38,296 bases of DNA from Helicobacteraceae bacterium UBA6016 (GTDB lineage Bacteria > Campylobacterota > Campylobacteria > Campylobacterales > UBA6016), in the NCBI GenBank assembly GCA_002428055.1, contig DIZY01000100.1:1163-39458 (forward strand), in the 5' to 3' direction. Made by a program: the position numbers and the translations under genes. The notes beneath the pieces are model-generated. The model was not told where the DNA came from and made no database searches. It was given only the letters and a program-made list of their open reading frames with translations. This document shows, one piece after another, positions 31,299-38,296 of this stretch (positions within the stretch are counted from its first letter, which is position 1; each line of letters starts with the position of its first letter).

Positions 31299-33524
31299 TT
31301 GGCTGAGGCAACCACAAAAAGCCTTTTCCAAAAGGCAATTCCTATACTAAAAGTTTTGGCAAAAGCAAAACAGCTTTCCGTGGTTTTTTTGATAGTTATC
31401 ATTATGGCAATTATCATTGTTCCTCTGCCTACTTTTCTACTAGACTTTTTCTTGACCACCTCTATAGCTCTTGCCGTTTTGATGATTCTTATCGCTATCT
31501 ATGCGCCAAGACCGACAGATCTTACTACTTTTCCTACACTTTTACTGCTGGTTACGCTGTATAGGCTATCACTCAATGTTGCCACGACAAGGATGATACT
31601 CTCAGAGGGGCATAACGGTCCGGAGGCGGTGAGTCATTTGGTTGCCGCATTCGGTGAGTTCGTTGTCGGCGGAAACTTTGTAATCGGTATTATCATCTTT
31701 GTTATATTGATGATTATTAACCTTATGGTTATCACAAAAGGTTCCGGAAGGGTTGCTGAGGTTGCGGCTAGGTTCACGCTCGATGCGATGCCCGGAAAGC
31801 AAATGGCAATAGATGCCGACCTAAACGCAGGGATGATAGACGAACCGGAGGCCAGAAAGAGAAGACAAGAGATACTTGGCGAGGCAAATTTTTATGGAGC
31901 AATGGATGGTGCTAGTAAGTTTGTGGCCGGTGATGCTACCGCCGGCGTTATTATTACTTTTGTAAATATTATAGGCGGCTTTCTTATAGGTGTCTTCCAG
32001 CATGACCTTACCGTAAAGGTTAGCGCCGCTACATATACGATTCTTACGATTGGGGATGGTCTTATTGCTCAGCTTCCAGCTCTTATTATATCTACATCGG
32101 TCGGTATCATCATTACGAGAGCTACAAAAAATGATACAGAGAGCGCAGTATTTACGGATAGCATTGTAAATCAGTTGGTACAAGACTATAAAGTGCTTTT
32201 TATAGTCGGTGTTATTATGGTTTTGTTTGCTTTGGTTCCAGGGCTTCCTACTTTCTCACTCGGTTTTGTCGGGCTCTGCTTTTTGGGGCTTGGGTATTTG
32301 ATGCTAAAAGAAAAACACCCGGAGATAATCGATAAAATAAAACGAAGCACAAAAAAACAGAAATCAAAAAGTGGCGAAGAGCAAGAGCTTGACCTTGTTG
32401 CCGCTGCAGAGTCACACAAGGCAACACCATCTACGAAACCTCAGAAAAGCGCCGAGGAGATACGAAAAGAAGAAGAAGAGGCGATAGAGGATATTCTTAA
32501 GGTAGAGCTTCTTGAGCTAAATGTTGGTTATGGGCTAATTCGTTTGGCCGACACTAGCCAGGGCGGAGATCTTTTGGAGCGAATCAGGGGAATGAGGCGA
32601 AAAATTGCTCTTGACTACGGATTTGTAATGCCTCAGGTGCGGATAAGGGACAATCTACAGCTCTCTTCAAATCATTATGAGGTAATGCTTAAGGGTGTGC
32701 CGATAGGCTCCGGCGAGATATACCCAGAGAAGTTTCTTGCCATGAATAGCGGTCTTGTGACCGAGGAGATGGCAGGTATTGCCACCAAAGAGCCAGCCTT
32801 TGGACTCGATGCTACATGGATAGATCCAGAGGAGAAAGAAGATGCTTTGATGCGCGGCTATACCGTCGTAGACCCTTCCACGGTTGTGGCCACGCATATG
32901 TCCGAGCTTGTCAAAAAGCACGCCGAAGAGTTGCTAACTCGCCAAGATGTGCTAAATCTCATAGATAAACTCAAAAAAGATTATCCTGCGGTGGTGGATG
33001 ACTGTCTCAAGGTTACATCTATCGGTACGATGCAAAGGGTGTTAAAGCAGCTGTTGCACGAAAAGATTCCAATAAAAGATATGCTTACAATCATGGAAAG
33101 CGTATCAGATACGGCAGAGTATACAAAAAGTATAGATGTACTTGTTGAACAGGTAAGAGCTAGGCTTGCAAGGGTTATAACTAGCCTTTATAAGTCGGAA
33201 GACGGCACGCTAAAACTGCTCACTTTTAATAATGAAACAGAGCAGAGACTTCTCGATAAGACGAGAGAGCAGGGAGGGGTTAAGAGTTTTCTCTTGAATG
33301 TCGGTGAGATAAACGCTCTTGTGCATGATGTAAGCGACGCCGCAAAAGCGGTACTGGAAAAAGGCGTAGCCCCTGTTATTATAGTTGTTGAGCCTATGAT
33401 ACGGAAATCTCTTTCGGAGATATTTGAGAGATTCGGTCTTGATATTGTTGTGCTGAGCCACGCAGAGATAGAGCCTACGGCGAAGTTTGAAGTACTTGGC
33501 AGCGTGAGCGTAAATTTTGCATAG
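31299..33524 (+). CDS. flhA: Flagellar export apparatus protein FlhA
   Basis: A 741-residue membrane gate of the flagellar type III export machine. The N-terminal half holds about eight membrane helices and the conserved block F-P-T-L-L-L-V-T-L-Y-R-L-S-L-N-V-A-T-T-R near residues 70-90. The following cytoplasmic loop holds the F-T-L-D-A-M-P-G-K-Q-M-A-I-D-A-D-L segment (near 162-178). A charged linker (about 345-395) leads to the large C-terminal cargo-binding domain. The start is TTG (31299), with AAGG upstream, because the conserved N-terminus begins here. It follows the Rrf2 gene and precedes a MerR-type gene by 9 bases. Confidence 0.97.
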   Translation: MAEATTKSLFQKAIPILKVLAKAKQLSVVFLIVIIMAIIIVPLPTFLLDFFLTTSIALAVLMILIAIYAPRPTDLTTFPTLLLLVTLYRLSLNVATTRMILSEGHNGPEAVSHLVAAFGEFVVGGNFVIGIIIFVILMIINLMVITKGSGRVAEVAARFTLDAMPGKQMAIDADLNAGMIDEPEARKRRQEILGEANFYGAMDGASKFVAGDATAGVIITFVNIIGGFLIGVFQHDLTVKVSAATYTILTIGDGLIAQLPALIISTSVGIIITRATKNDTESAVFTDSIVNQLVQDYKVLFIVGVIMVLFALVPGLPTFSLGFVGLCFLGLGYLMLKEKHPEIIDKIKRSTKKQKSKSGEEQELDLVAAAESHKATPSTKPQKSAEEIRKEEEEAIEDILKVELLELNVGYGLIRLADTSQGGDLLERIRGMRRKIALDYGFVMPQVRIRDNLQLSSNHYEVMLKGVPIGSGEIYPEKFLAMNSGLVTEEMAGIATKEPAFGLDATWIDPEEKEDALMRGYTVVDPSTVVATHMSELVKKHAEELLTRQDVLNLIDKLKKDYPAVVDDCLKVTSIGTMQRVLKQLLHEKIPIKDMLTIMESVSDTAEYTKSIDVLVEQVRARLARVITSLYKSEDGTLKLLTFNNETEQRLLDKTREQGGVKSFLLNVGEINALVHDVSDAAKAVLEKGVAPVIIVVEPMIRKSLSEIFERFGLDIVVLSHAEIEPTAKFEVLGSVSVNFA

Positions 33525-33533
33525 GGATAAGAG

Positions 33534-34217
33534 ATGAAGATAAAAATGGCGGAGCTTGTAGAAAAAACAAATGTTCCAAAATCAACTATCCTCTATTATA
33601 TCAAAGAGGGGTTGCTTCCCGAACCCGAGAGAATAAAACAAAATGTCTGCCTTTATGATGAAAGCTGTATTGAGCATGTCAAGTTTATAAAGTTTTTGCA
33701 AACGACATACGGCAGAAGTATTGCAGAGATTAAACACTCCATGTGTAGCCACGGCTATGATTTTTCAAAAGGCTCAGATTTGCTTATCGGTTTTTTGGAA
33801 AAGCTCTCCGGAACCAGTGCGAATACTCTTAAGATAACAAAAGGGGAGCTCGTTGCAAAAAGCGGCGTAGATGAGAAATTTGTGGATTTGATGTTGCAAA
33901 AAGAGCTATTAATTCCTCTCTCTGACGGTTTTTTTGATGAAAAAGATATGGAGATACTTATTAGCTACAAAAAACTAATAGAGGGCGGATGGAGCATCGA
34001 GTTTTTTGAAAAATACATAGATCTTTCAAGGGAGCTTGCGACATACGCAATGCGCGAGACGGTTAGAATAAAAAGAGAGCTGAGGAATAACGGCGGTATT
34101 AATAATGAAATACAACATCTGATGTTTGAAATTCCGCTTAGTATAGAGCCATACATCATAAATAGGCTGGGTATTAGAGAGTATCAAAAAATAATAGACT
34201 TGGAGCGCCAAGGATAG
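33534..34217 (+). CDS. MerR-family transcriptional regulator
   Basis: A 227-residue regulator. The MerR winged helix opens it (K-M-A-E-L-V-E-K-T-N-V-P-K-S-T-I-L-Y-Y-I-K-E-G-L-L-P at about 4-29). A second helical region with another HTH-like segment (about 100-145) and a helical C-terminus follow, with no metal-binding cysteine cluster, so the ligand is unknown. It lies 9 bases after flhA and ends 3 bases before the convergent cmoA stop. Co-transcription with flhA suggests, but does not show, a link to motility. Confidence 0.85.
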   Translation: MKIKMAELVEKTNVPKSTILYYIKEGLLPEPERIKQNVCLYDESCIEHVKFIKFLQTTYGRSIAEIKHSMCSHGYDFSKGSDLLIGFLEKLSGTSANTLKITKGELVAKSGVDEKFVDLMLQKELLIPLSDGFFDEKDMEILISYKKLIEGGWSIEFFEKYIDLSRELATYAMRETVRIKRELRNNGGINNEIQHLMFEIPLSIEPYIINRLGIREYQKIIDLERQG

Positions 34218-34220
34218 TGT

Positions 34221-34931
34221 CTACTTTTTCAAAGCAATAAAAAGCGCAAAGTTTCCCCAGCGAAACAGCGTCTCAGCATGATAAAACCCCGCTTTTTTGC
34301 AAAGAGTCTTATTCTCCTCTTCGGTATATGGAACTAGTACATTTTCGAGCGCCTCTCTTTTTCGCATTATCTCAAGCTCTGAATACCCTTGCTCTTTTTT
34401 GTAGTCGTGATATGTGTCGATGATAAATTTATTGAGTTTTTTATCCTCGCTGATTAACTTTTCGGCAAACAAAAACATCCCGCCATCCTCAAGCGAATCA
34501 AATATTTTTTGCACCAGCTGCTCTCTGATTATCGGACGGATAAACTGCAAGGTAAAGTTGGCGACAAACGCCCTTGATGTCGGTAGCGGCGACTCTACGG
34601 CGTCAAGATGCAAGAGCTCTATGGTTGCTTCGTATGCCGCGGCTTTTTTGGCGGCTATTTTTAGCATCGATTCGGAGTCGTCAATGCCTATGAGTCTGAT
34701 GTGTTTATTTTTTATGTTTTGAGAGAGCTTGATGAGTAGATTTGCGGTTGAGCATCCTATGTCGGTTATCGCACCCTCGGTTACATATTCAATCAACGCT
34801 TTTTCTGTTAGTCTAAGTATACTCTCATATCCGGGGATGGAGCGGGAGATCATATCGTCAAATACGCCCGCCACCTCTTCGTTAAACTCAAACTGCTTTT
34901 CTATAGGCTTTTTGAAAATATCGTCTTGCAT
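34221..34931 (-). CDS. cmoA: Carboxy-S-adenosyl-L-methionine synthase
   Basis: A 236-residue methyltransferase-fold enzyme converting SAM and prephenate to carboxy-SAM, used by CmoB to make the wobble base cmo5U34 of tRNA. The sequence is collinear with E. coli CmoA: F-D-D-M-I-S-R-S-I-P-G-Y near residue 25, the SAM loop D-I-G-C-S-T-A-N near 57-64, N-F-T-L-Q-F near 125 and N-x-L-V-P near the end. It is divergent from htpX and convergent with the MerR-type gene. cmoB is not in the window. Confidence 0.93.
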   Translation of the reverse strand: MQDDIFKKPIEKQFEFNEEVAGVFDDMISRSIPGYESILRLTEKALIEYVTEGAITDIGCSTANLLIKLSQNIKNKHIRLIGIDDSESMLKIAAKKAAAYEATIELLHLDAVESPLPTSRAFVANFTLQFIRPIIREQLVQKIFDSLEDGGMFLFAEKLISEDKKLNKFIIDTYHDYKKEQGYSELEIMRKREALENVLVPYTEEENKTLCKKAGFYHAETLFRWGNFALFIALKK

Positions 34932-34961
34932 TGTAGACCCCTTATAAAACCGCTCTTTTGG

Positions 34962-34967
34962 TATAAT
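34962..34967 (+). promoter_or_regulatory. -10 box of htpX-cheB-cheR
   Basis: TATAAT within TTTTGGTATAATATT, 33 bases before the htpX ATG at 35001. The gap to the divergent cmoA is only 69 bases, so the two promoters must be close or overlapping. Confidence 0.5.
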
Positions 34968-35000
34968 ATTTATAAAAATTTTAGCGTAGGAGTTCTTTGT

Positions 35001-35939
35001 ATGGGCGATAACAACTCTATACTGGCGTTAAATGAACTAAAAAGCAAGGCGGCGCTTGGCGCATTTTTTGTTCTTTACTGTGTTATCGGGCTTTTGGTGG
35101 ACACTATTATCTACAATATGCCATCCCTGTCGCAGGGGTTTTATATGCTTCTAACATTTCAGGTATTTCCGATGGCGACAGTGGGTATGGCGGCTTTTGG
35201 TGTCGTTTCAATCATGGTTACATACTCGATGTATGACAAAATCATGCTTTTTGGGCACGAGTACAAAGAAGTAACCCCTGAAAATGCGGCGGGCTTTGAG
35301 AGAAGACTGTATGACACAATAGACTCTCTCGCCGCCAAAGCGGGGCTTGGATATATGCCTAGGGTGTATGTGATAGAGGCGGACTATATGAATGCCTTTG
35401 CAAGCGGCTTTAGCCAAAAGTCGGCGATGGTCGCTATCACCACGGCGCTTATAAATAGGCTAAACGAAGATGAGATAAGGGCGGTAATGGCGCACGAAAT
35501 CAGCCATATCAAACACGGCGACATTAAGCTGACTCTTCTTATATCCGTACTTGCCAATGTGATGCTTTTTGTTGTCAATATCGGCGTGATGTTTTTCGGA
35601 GGTTCTAGGGATTCTGGCGGGGCGAGGGCTGCCAAGATGATACTTTTTGCACTTCAGTTTATTTTGCCTCTTATTACGGGGGTGCTCTCGATGTTTCTTA
35701 GTAGAAGCCGTGAGTATATGGCGGATGCCGGCTCGGTGGAGATTACGGGGGATAAAGATGCGATGGCAAACGCTCTAATCAAAATACACAACAACTATGC
35801 AACTGAACCGCACGCCGAAGATGATGGTGCGGAGTTTAGAAAGGCGGCGTATATTTTTGAGCCAAAATCGTTTGCGTCGCTGTTTTCGACACATCCTAGC
35901 TTGCAAGATAGGCTAAAAGCGCTTGGTTTTGCAGCATAA
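35001..35939 (+). CDS. htpX: HtpX-like membrane zinc metalloprotease (M48 family)
   Basis: A 312-residue inner-membrane protease for misfolded membrane proteins. Two hydrophobic segments near the N-terminus (about 20-40 and 55-76) precede the zinc motif H-E-I-S-H (HExxH) at about 165-169, followed by two more helices (about 178-200 and 212-235) and the third zinc ligand in E-Y-M-A-D-A-G near 240. The ATG at 35001 is preferred: GGAG lies 8 bases upstream, and the frame upstream to 34926 runs into the cmoA 5' end. The 3' end overlaps cheB by 17 bases. Confidence 0.93.
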   Translation: MGDNNSILALNELKSKAALGAFFVLYCVIGLLVDTIIYNMPSLSQGFYMLLTFQVFPMATVGMAAFGVVSIMVTYSMYDKIMLFGHEYKEVTPENAAGFERRLYDTIDSLAAKAGLGYMPRVYVIEADYMNAFASGFSQKSAMVAITTALINRLNEDEIRAVMAHEISHIKHGDIKLTLLISVLANVMLFVVNIGVMFFGGSRDSGGARAAKMILFALQFILPLITGVLSMFLSRSREYMADAGSVEITGDKDAMANALIKIHNNYATEPHAEDDGAEFRKAAYIFEPKSFASLFSTHPSLQDRLKALGFAA

Positions 35940-36501
35940 ACTTATAGCCATAGGCTCATCAACCGGTGGACCGGGACATATTCAGAAGATACTCTCTGCT
36001 ATTCCCGCCGATTTTAATGCTTCTATCGTGATAGGACAGCATATCAACTCTATTTTTTTGGACTCTATCGTTGAGAGTCTCAACTCTTTTTGCCGCATTC
36101 CCGTATATGTCGGCAAAGATAATCTTGCTATACAAACTCCGTCCGTAGTTTTTGCCAAGGGCGCAGGCATTAACGAGATAAGAGGCGAGAACGGCGCTTA
36201 TAAGCTAAAAATACTTGAAGCCTCCAGCGAGGACTACTCCCCGTCCATCAATCGCCTGTTTTCTTCTATGGCCTCTTTGCCTCAGCCATCGCAAATTTTG
36301 GCCGCGGTGCTTACAGGAATAGGCGATGACGGCGCAAGAGGGCTTTTGGAGCTTAGGCGCGCCGGAGCGTATACAATAGCCGAGAGTGAAAAGACGGCAG
36401 TCGTATACGGGATGCCAAGAGCTGCGTATGAACTTGGCGCGGCCAATGAAGTGCTTGATCTTGATAAGATAATCACAAAAATTTTAGAGTTTGGCAGGTA
36501 G
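35923..36501 (+). CDS. cheB: Stand-alone CheB methylesterase domain
   Basis: A 192-residue protein containing only the catalytic domain of chemoreceptor glutamate methylesterase. The Ser-His-Asp triad can be read in G-S-S-T-G-G-P (Ser12), G-Q-H-I-N (His40) and T-G-I-G-D-D-G (near 136). The N-terminal receiver domain of E. coli CheB is missing, as in Campylobacter, so phosphorylation by CheA cannot control it. The start is a TTG inside htpX (17-base overlap); a second TTG lies 6 bases further on, and no ATG is available before the active site. cheR follows after 2 bases, pairing receptor demethylation with methylation. Confidence 0.92.
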   Translation: MVLQHKLIAIGSSTGGPGHIQKILSAIPADFNASIVIGQHINSIFLDSIVESLNSFCRIPVYVGKDNLAIQTPSVVFAKGAGINEIRGENGAYKLKILEASSEDYSPSINRLFSSMASLPQPSQILAAVLTGIGDDGARGLLELRRAGAYTIAESEKTAVVYGMPRAAYELGAANEVLDLDKIITKILEFGR

Positions 36502-36503
36502 AT

Positions 36504-37277
36504 ATGTATAGTTTGGCGCACGGTGAGATACTGGAATATTTTTATGCGAAGACCGGCATACATTTTGATGAAAAAAAAGATGTTGTGGCGCACAAGATAG
36601 ATACATTTTGTCAATTAAGAGGGTTCCGAGATGTGCACTCTTTTTTTGAAACACTTAAAAAAGATGAGCCGCTTTGGCAGGAGTTTGTCAATCTTTTGAC
36701 AGTAAACGAAACATACTTTTTTAGAGAGACTATGCAGATAGAGATGATGGTGGCTATGGCAAAAGAGCGTCAAAATTTTAATATATTATGCGCTCCAAGC
36801 TCTAGCGGAGAGGAACCGTATACGATATTGATGAGCCTAGCTGAGGCGGGGCTTTTGCCAAGAGTCGGCAAGCTGACCGGAATAGATATAAATAGTGCAG
36901 TGATACGAATGGCACAAGATGGTATGTATTCAAAAAGAAGTCTGCATAGAACGCCTGCGGAAGTTGTGCAAAAATACTTTAAAACGCCGGACGGACAAAA
37001 ATTTGAGATAACGAGCGATATTAAACGGCTTGTAGATTTTCGTGTGCAAAATATTTTTGACCAATCAATAAAAAATCTGGGGCAGTTTGACTTTGTATTT
37101 TCTAGAAATATGATTATTTATTTTGATAAAGAGAGTAGACTAGAGGCGGAAAGAGCGCTTTATTCGTTTTTAAAACCGGGTGGTATACTATTTTTAGGGC
37201 ACGCAGACCTTATTCAAAACAGCTTTAATCTAAAAAAAGTAGTGCAGGGCGGTATTGTCTATTATCAAAAAGAGTAA
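36504..37277 (+). CDS. cheR: Chemoreceptor methyltransferase CheR
   Basis: A 257-residue SAM-dependent methyltransferase that methylates glutamates of chemoreceptors for adaptation. The N-terminal helical domain contains L-T-V-N-E-T-Y-F-F-R-E near residues 70-80. The SAM-binding part has A-P-S-S-S-G-E-E-P-Y-T (near 97-107), G-I-D-I-N-S, and F-S-R-N-M-I-I-Y-F near 200. No C-terminal NWETF-binding or TPR extension is visible. It lies directly after cheB, as in Campylobacter. Confidence 0.95.
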   Translation: MYSLAHGEILEYFYAKTGIHFDEKKDVVAHKIDTFCQLRGFRDVHSFFETLKKDEPLWQEFVNLLTVNETYFFRETMQIEMMVAMAKERQNFNILCAPSSSGEEPYTILMSLAEAGLLPRVGKLTGIDINSAVIRMAQDGMYSKRSLHRTPAEVVQKYFKTPDGQKFEITSDIKRLVDFRVQNIFDQSIKNLGQFDFVFSRNMIIYFDKESRLEAERALYSFLKPGGILFLGHADLIQNSFNLKKVVQGGIVYYQKE

Positions 37278-37284
37278 TCCTCCG

Positions 37285-38151
37285 ATGCAAAAACTAACAG
37301 CCTCTTTTTTTATTTTACTAGCTTCGATTAGCTACGGCTCACTAGGAATAGTTGCGAAGTTTGCGTACGAAGATGGTGTGAGTCCAAGTATGCTGGCTTT
37401 GTCGCAAATGTTTTTTGGACTACTCTTTTTTGCCATGCTAAAACCGAAAAAACTTCGCTCTTTTTTTACTATATCCAAAAAAACCGCCTTTTTGCTTAGT
37501 TTAGGCGGTGCAATGTCCGCTTTGTGCGCATATTTCTACTACTCTTGCCTCTCTATTTTGTCAGCATCTACGGCGATTATTATGCTTTTTCAGTTTGTAT
37601 GGATTGGGCTTGTGCTTGAGCTTTGGCATAAAAAAAGAGCGCCGAGCTTGGTAGAGATTTTTTCCGTTCTGCTTTGTTATGTGGGAACATATTTGAGTGT
37701 CGGTTTTGGCGATGGAGATAGCAATTTCTATGGACTGGCTCTAGGATTTTTGTCAGGCGCTGCATTTGCCGTTTATATCTTTTTTAGCTCCTCGTTGTGT
37801 CTTGAAGAAGAGTCTGATACAAGGGCATTTTGGATTATTTTATCCGCATTTACAACTATTTTTGCGCTAAGTGTGTTCAAGTTTGACTTTGCACATCTAT
37901 CGGCAGTCTTGAAATGGGGTGCGATATGTGGCATTCTTGGAGTGCTGATACCGTTTTATATCTACGCCGTTTTTTCGCCTCAAATAGGGGCTGCGGCCAC
38001 CTCTCTTATTGGCTCCGCAGAGCTTCCGGCGGCGCTTATTTTGTCCGTACTACTGCTTGGAGAAAAGCTAGAGGGAGTGCAGATTGTCGGTTCACTTCTT
38101 GTTATTTTTGCCGTTTTGGCTGTTTTTGCGGTAGAGGCTAAAGCCAAATAA
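37285..38151 (+). CDS. DMT-superfamily (EamA) membrane transporter
   Basis: A 288-residue inner-membrane protein with about ten helices arranged as two EamA repeats: the first starts I-L-L-A-S-I-S-Y-G-S-L-G-I-V-A-K-F, the second begins near residue 145 with G-L-A-L-G-F-L-S-G-A. The conserved end P-A-A-L-I-L-S-V-L-L-L-G-E-K-L is present. Such proteins export metabolites or amino acids; the substrate is unknown. The ATG at 37285 is preferred over a TTG at 37255 that lies inside cheR. It follows cheR by 7 bases. Confidence 0.87.
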   Translation: MQKLTASFFILLASISYGSLGIVAKFAYEDGVSPSMLALSQMFFGLLFFAMLKPKKLRSFFTISKKTAFLLSLGGAMSALCAYFYYSCLSILSASTAIIMLFQFVWIGLVLELWHKKRAPSLVEIFSVLLCYVGTYLSVGFGDGDSNFYGLALGFLSGAAFAVYIFFSSSLCLEEESDTRAFWIILSAFTTIFALSVFKFDFAHLSAVLKWGAICGILGVLIPFYIYAVFSPQIGAAATSLIGSAELPAALILSVLLLGEKLEGVQIVGSLLVIFAVLAVFAVEAKAK

Positions 38152-38195
38152 AGCGCTTTTGAGCTATCTTAACAATAAAAATTTAGGAAATGTGA

Positions 38196-38296
38196 ATGGA
38201 AGAGGCATTAAGCGGACTTTTTGTGTCCGCACCGTTTTTGGTTAGTTTTGTGGCGGGGATTTTGACTTTTGTTAGTCCGTGCGTATTGCCGCTTAT
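38196..38296 (+). CDS. CcdA/DsbD-like cytochrome c biogenesis membrane protein (5' part, cut by the window edge)
   Basis: The first 33 residues are visible. They include F-V-A-G-I-L-T-F-V-S-P-C-V-L-P-L, the first-helix signature of CcdA/DsbD transmembrane domains that pass electrons from cytoplasmic thioredoxin to the periplasm. The cysteine in S-P-C is one of the two redox-active ones. AGGA lies 7 bases before the ATG. It fits the c-type heme-dependent protein at 27234. The rest lies outside the window. Confidence 0.82.
   Translation, partial: MEEALSGLFVSAPFLVSFVAGILTFVSPCVLPL

Overview
The window reads as chromosomal DNA from a motile member of the Campylobacterota (formerly Epsilonproteobacteria), most likely a free-living, Sulfurimonas/Sulfuricurvum-type organism. 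The evidence is a FlaC-type short flagellin, a stand-alone CheB without receiver domain next to CheR, histidine kinases with the H-Q/H-W-R-Q-P-L phosphoacceptor box, rpsO near an Rrf2 regulator and flhA, and compact operons with frequent TTG/GTG starts. Genus assignment is inference. Almost everything is coding. No tRNA, rRNA, CRISPR array, transposase or prophage gene was seen, and no gene-free stretch exceeds 300 bases.

Layout. 1-3714 (+): end of a possible ArsR-type regulator, an ArsP-like permease, a small thioredoxin, a CDF metal exporter, an internally deleted TauE/SafE remnant, a b-type cytochrome and a ThiF/MoeB-like adenylyltransferase. 3732-9867 (-): two kinase/regulator pairs in a row, headed by a kinase with a PhnD-like (TtrS-like) periplasmic domain and ending in a receiver-only protein. 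10132-10884 (+): flaC behind a good sigma-28 promoter. 10903-17272 (-): a tight run of UDP-sugar epimerase, phosphomannomutase/phosphoglucomutase, pyrC, an OmpR-type regulator, a short membrane kinase and gltX. 17395-20329 (+): fliW and glnD. 20422-22237 (-): glnB and amtB, with a structured 76-79 base repeat on each side of glnB. 22437-23744 (-): a porin. 23909-27190 (+): a degenerate NtrC-like AAA+ protein overlapping a PAS-plus-kinase-like protein, then glmS. 27234-29090 (+): a diguanylate cyclase with a c-type heme motif. 29153-30722 (-): mrp and rpsO. 30879-34217 (+): an Rrf2 regulator, flhA and a MerR regulator. 34221-34931 (-): cmoA. 35001-38296 (+): htpX, cheB, cheR, a DMT-type exporter and the start of a CcdA-like gene.

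How the genes connect. Motility and chemotaxis are spread over the window (flaC, fliW, flhA, cheB, cheR, a CheY-like protein and a c-di-GMP synthase). Nitrogen control is concentrated in glnD-glnB-amtB. Signal transduction is dense: three intact kinases, three regulators and one decayed-looking kinase/NtrC-like pair. The two most unusual items are the degenerate NtrC-like/PAS pair at 23909-25358 and the glnB-bracketing repeat, whose two copies differ mainly at positions that keep the hairpin paired.
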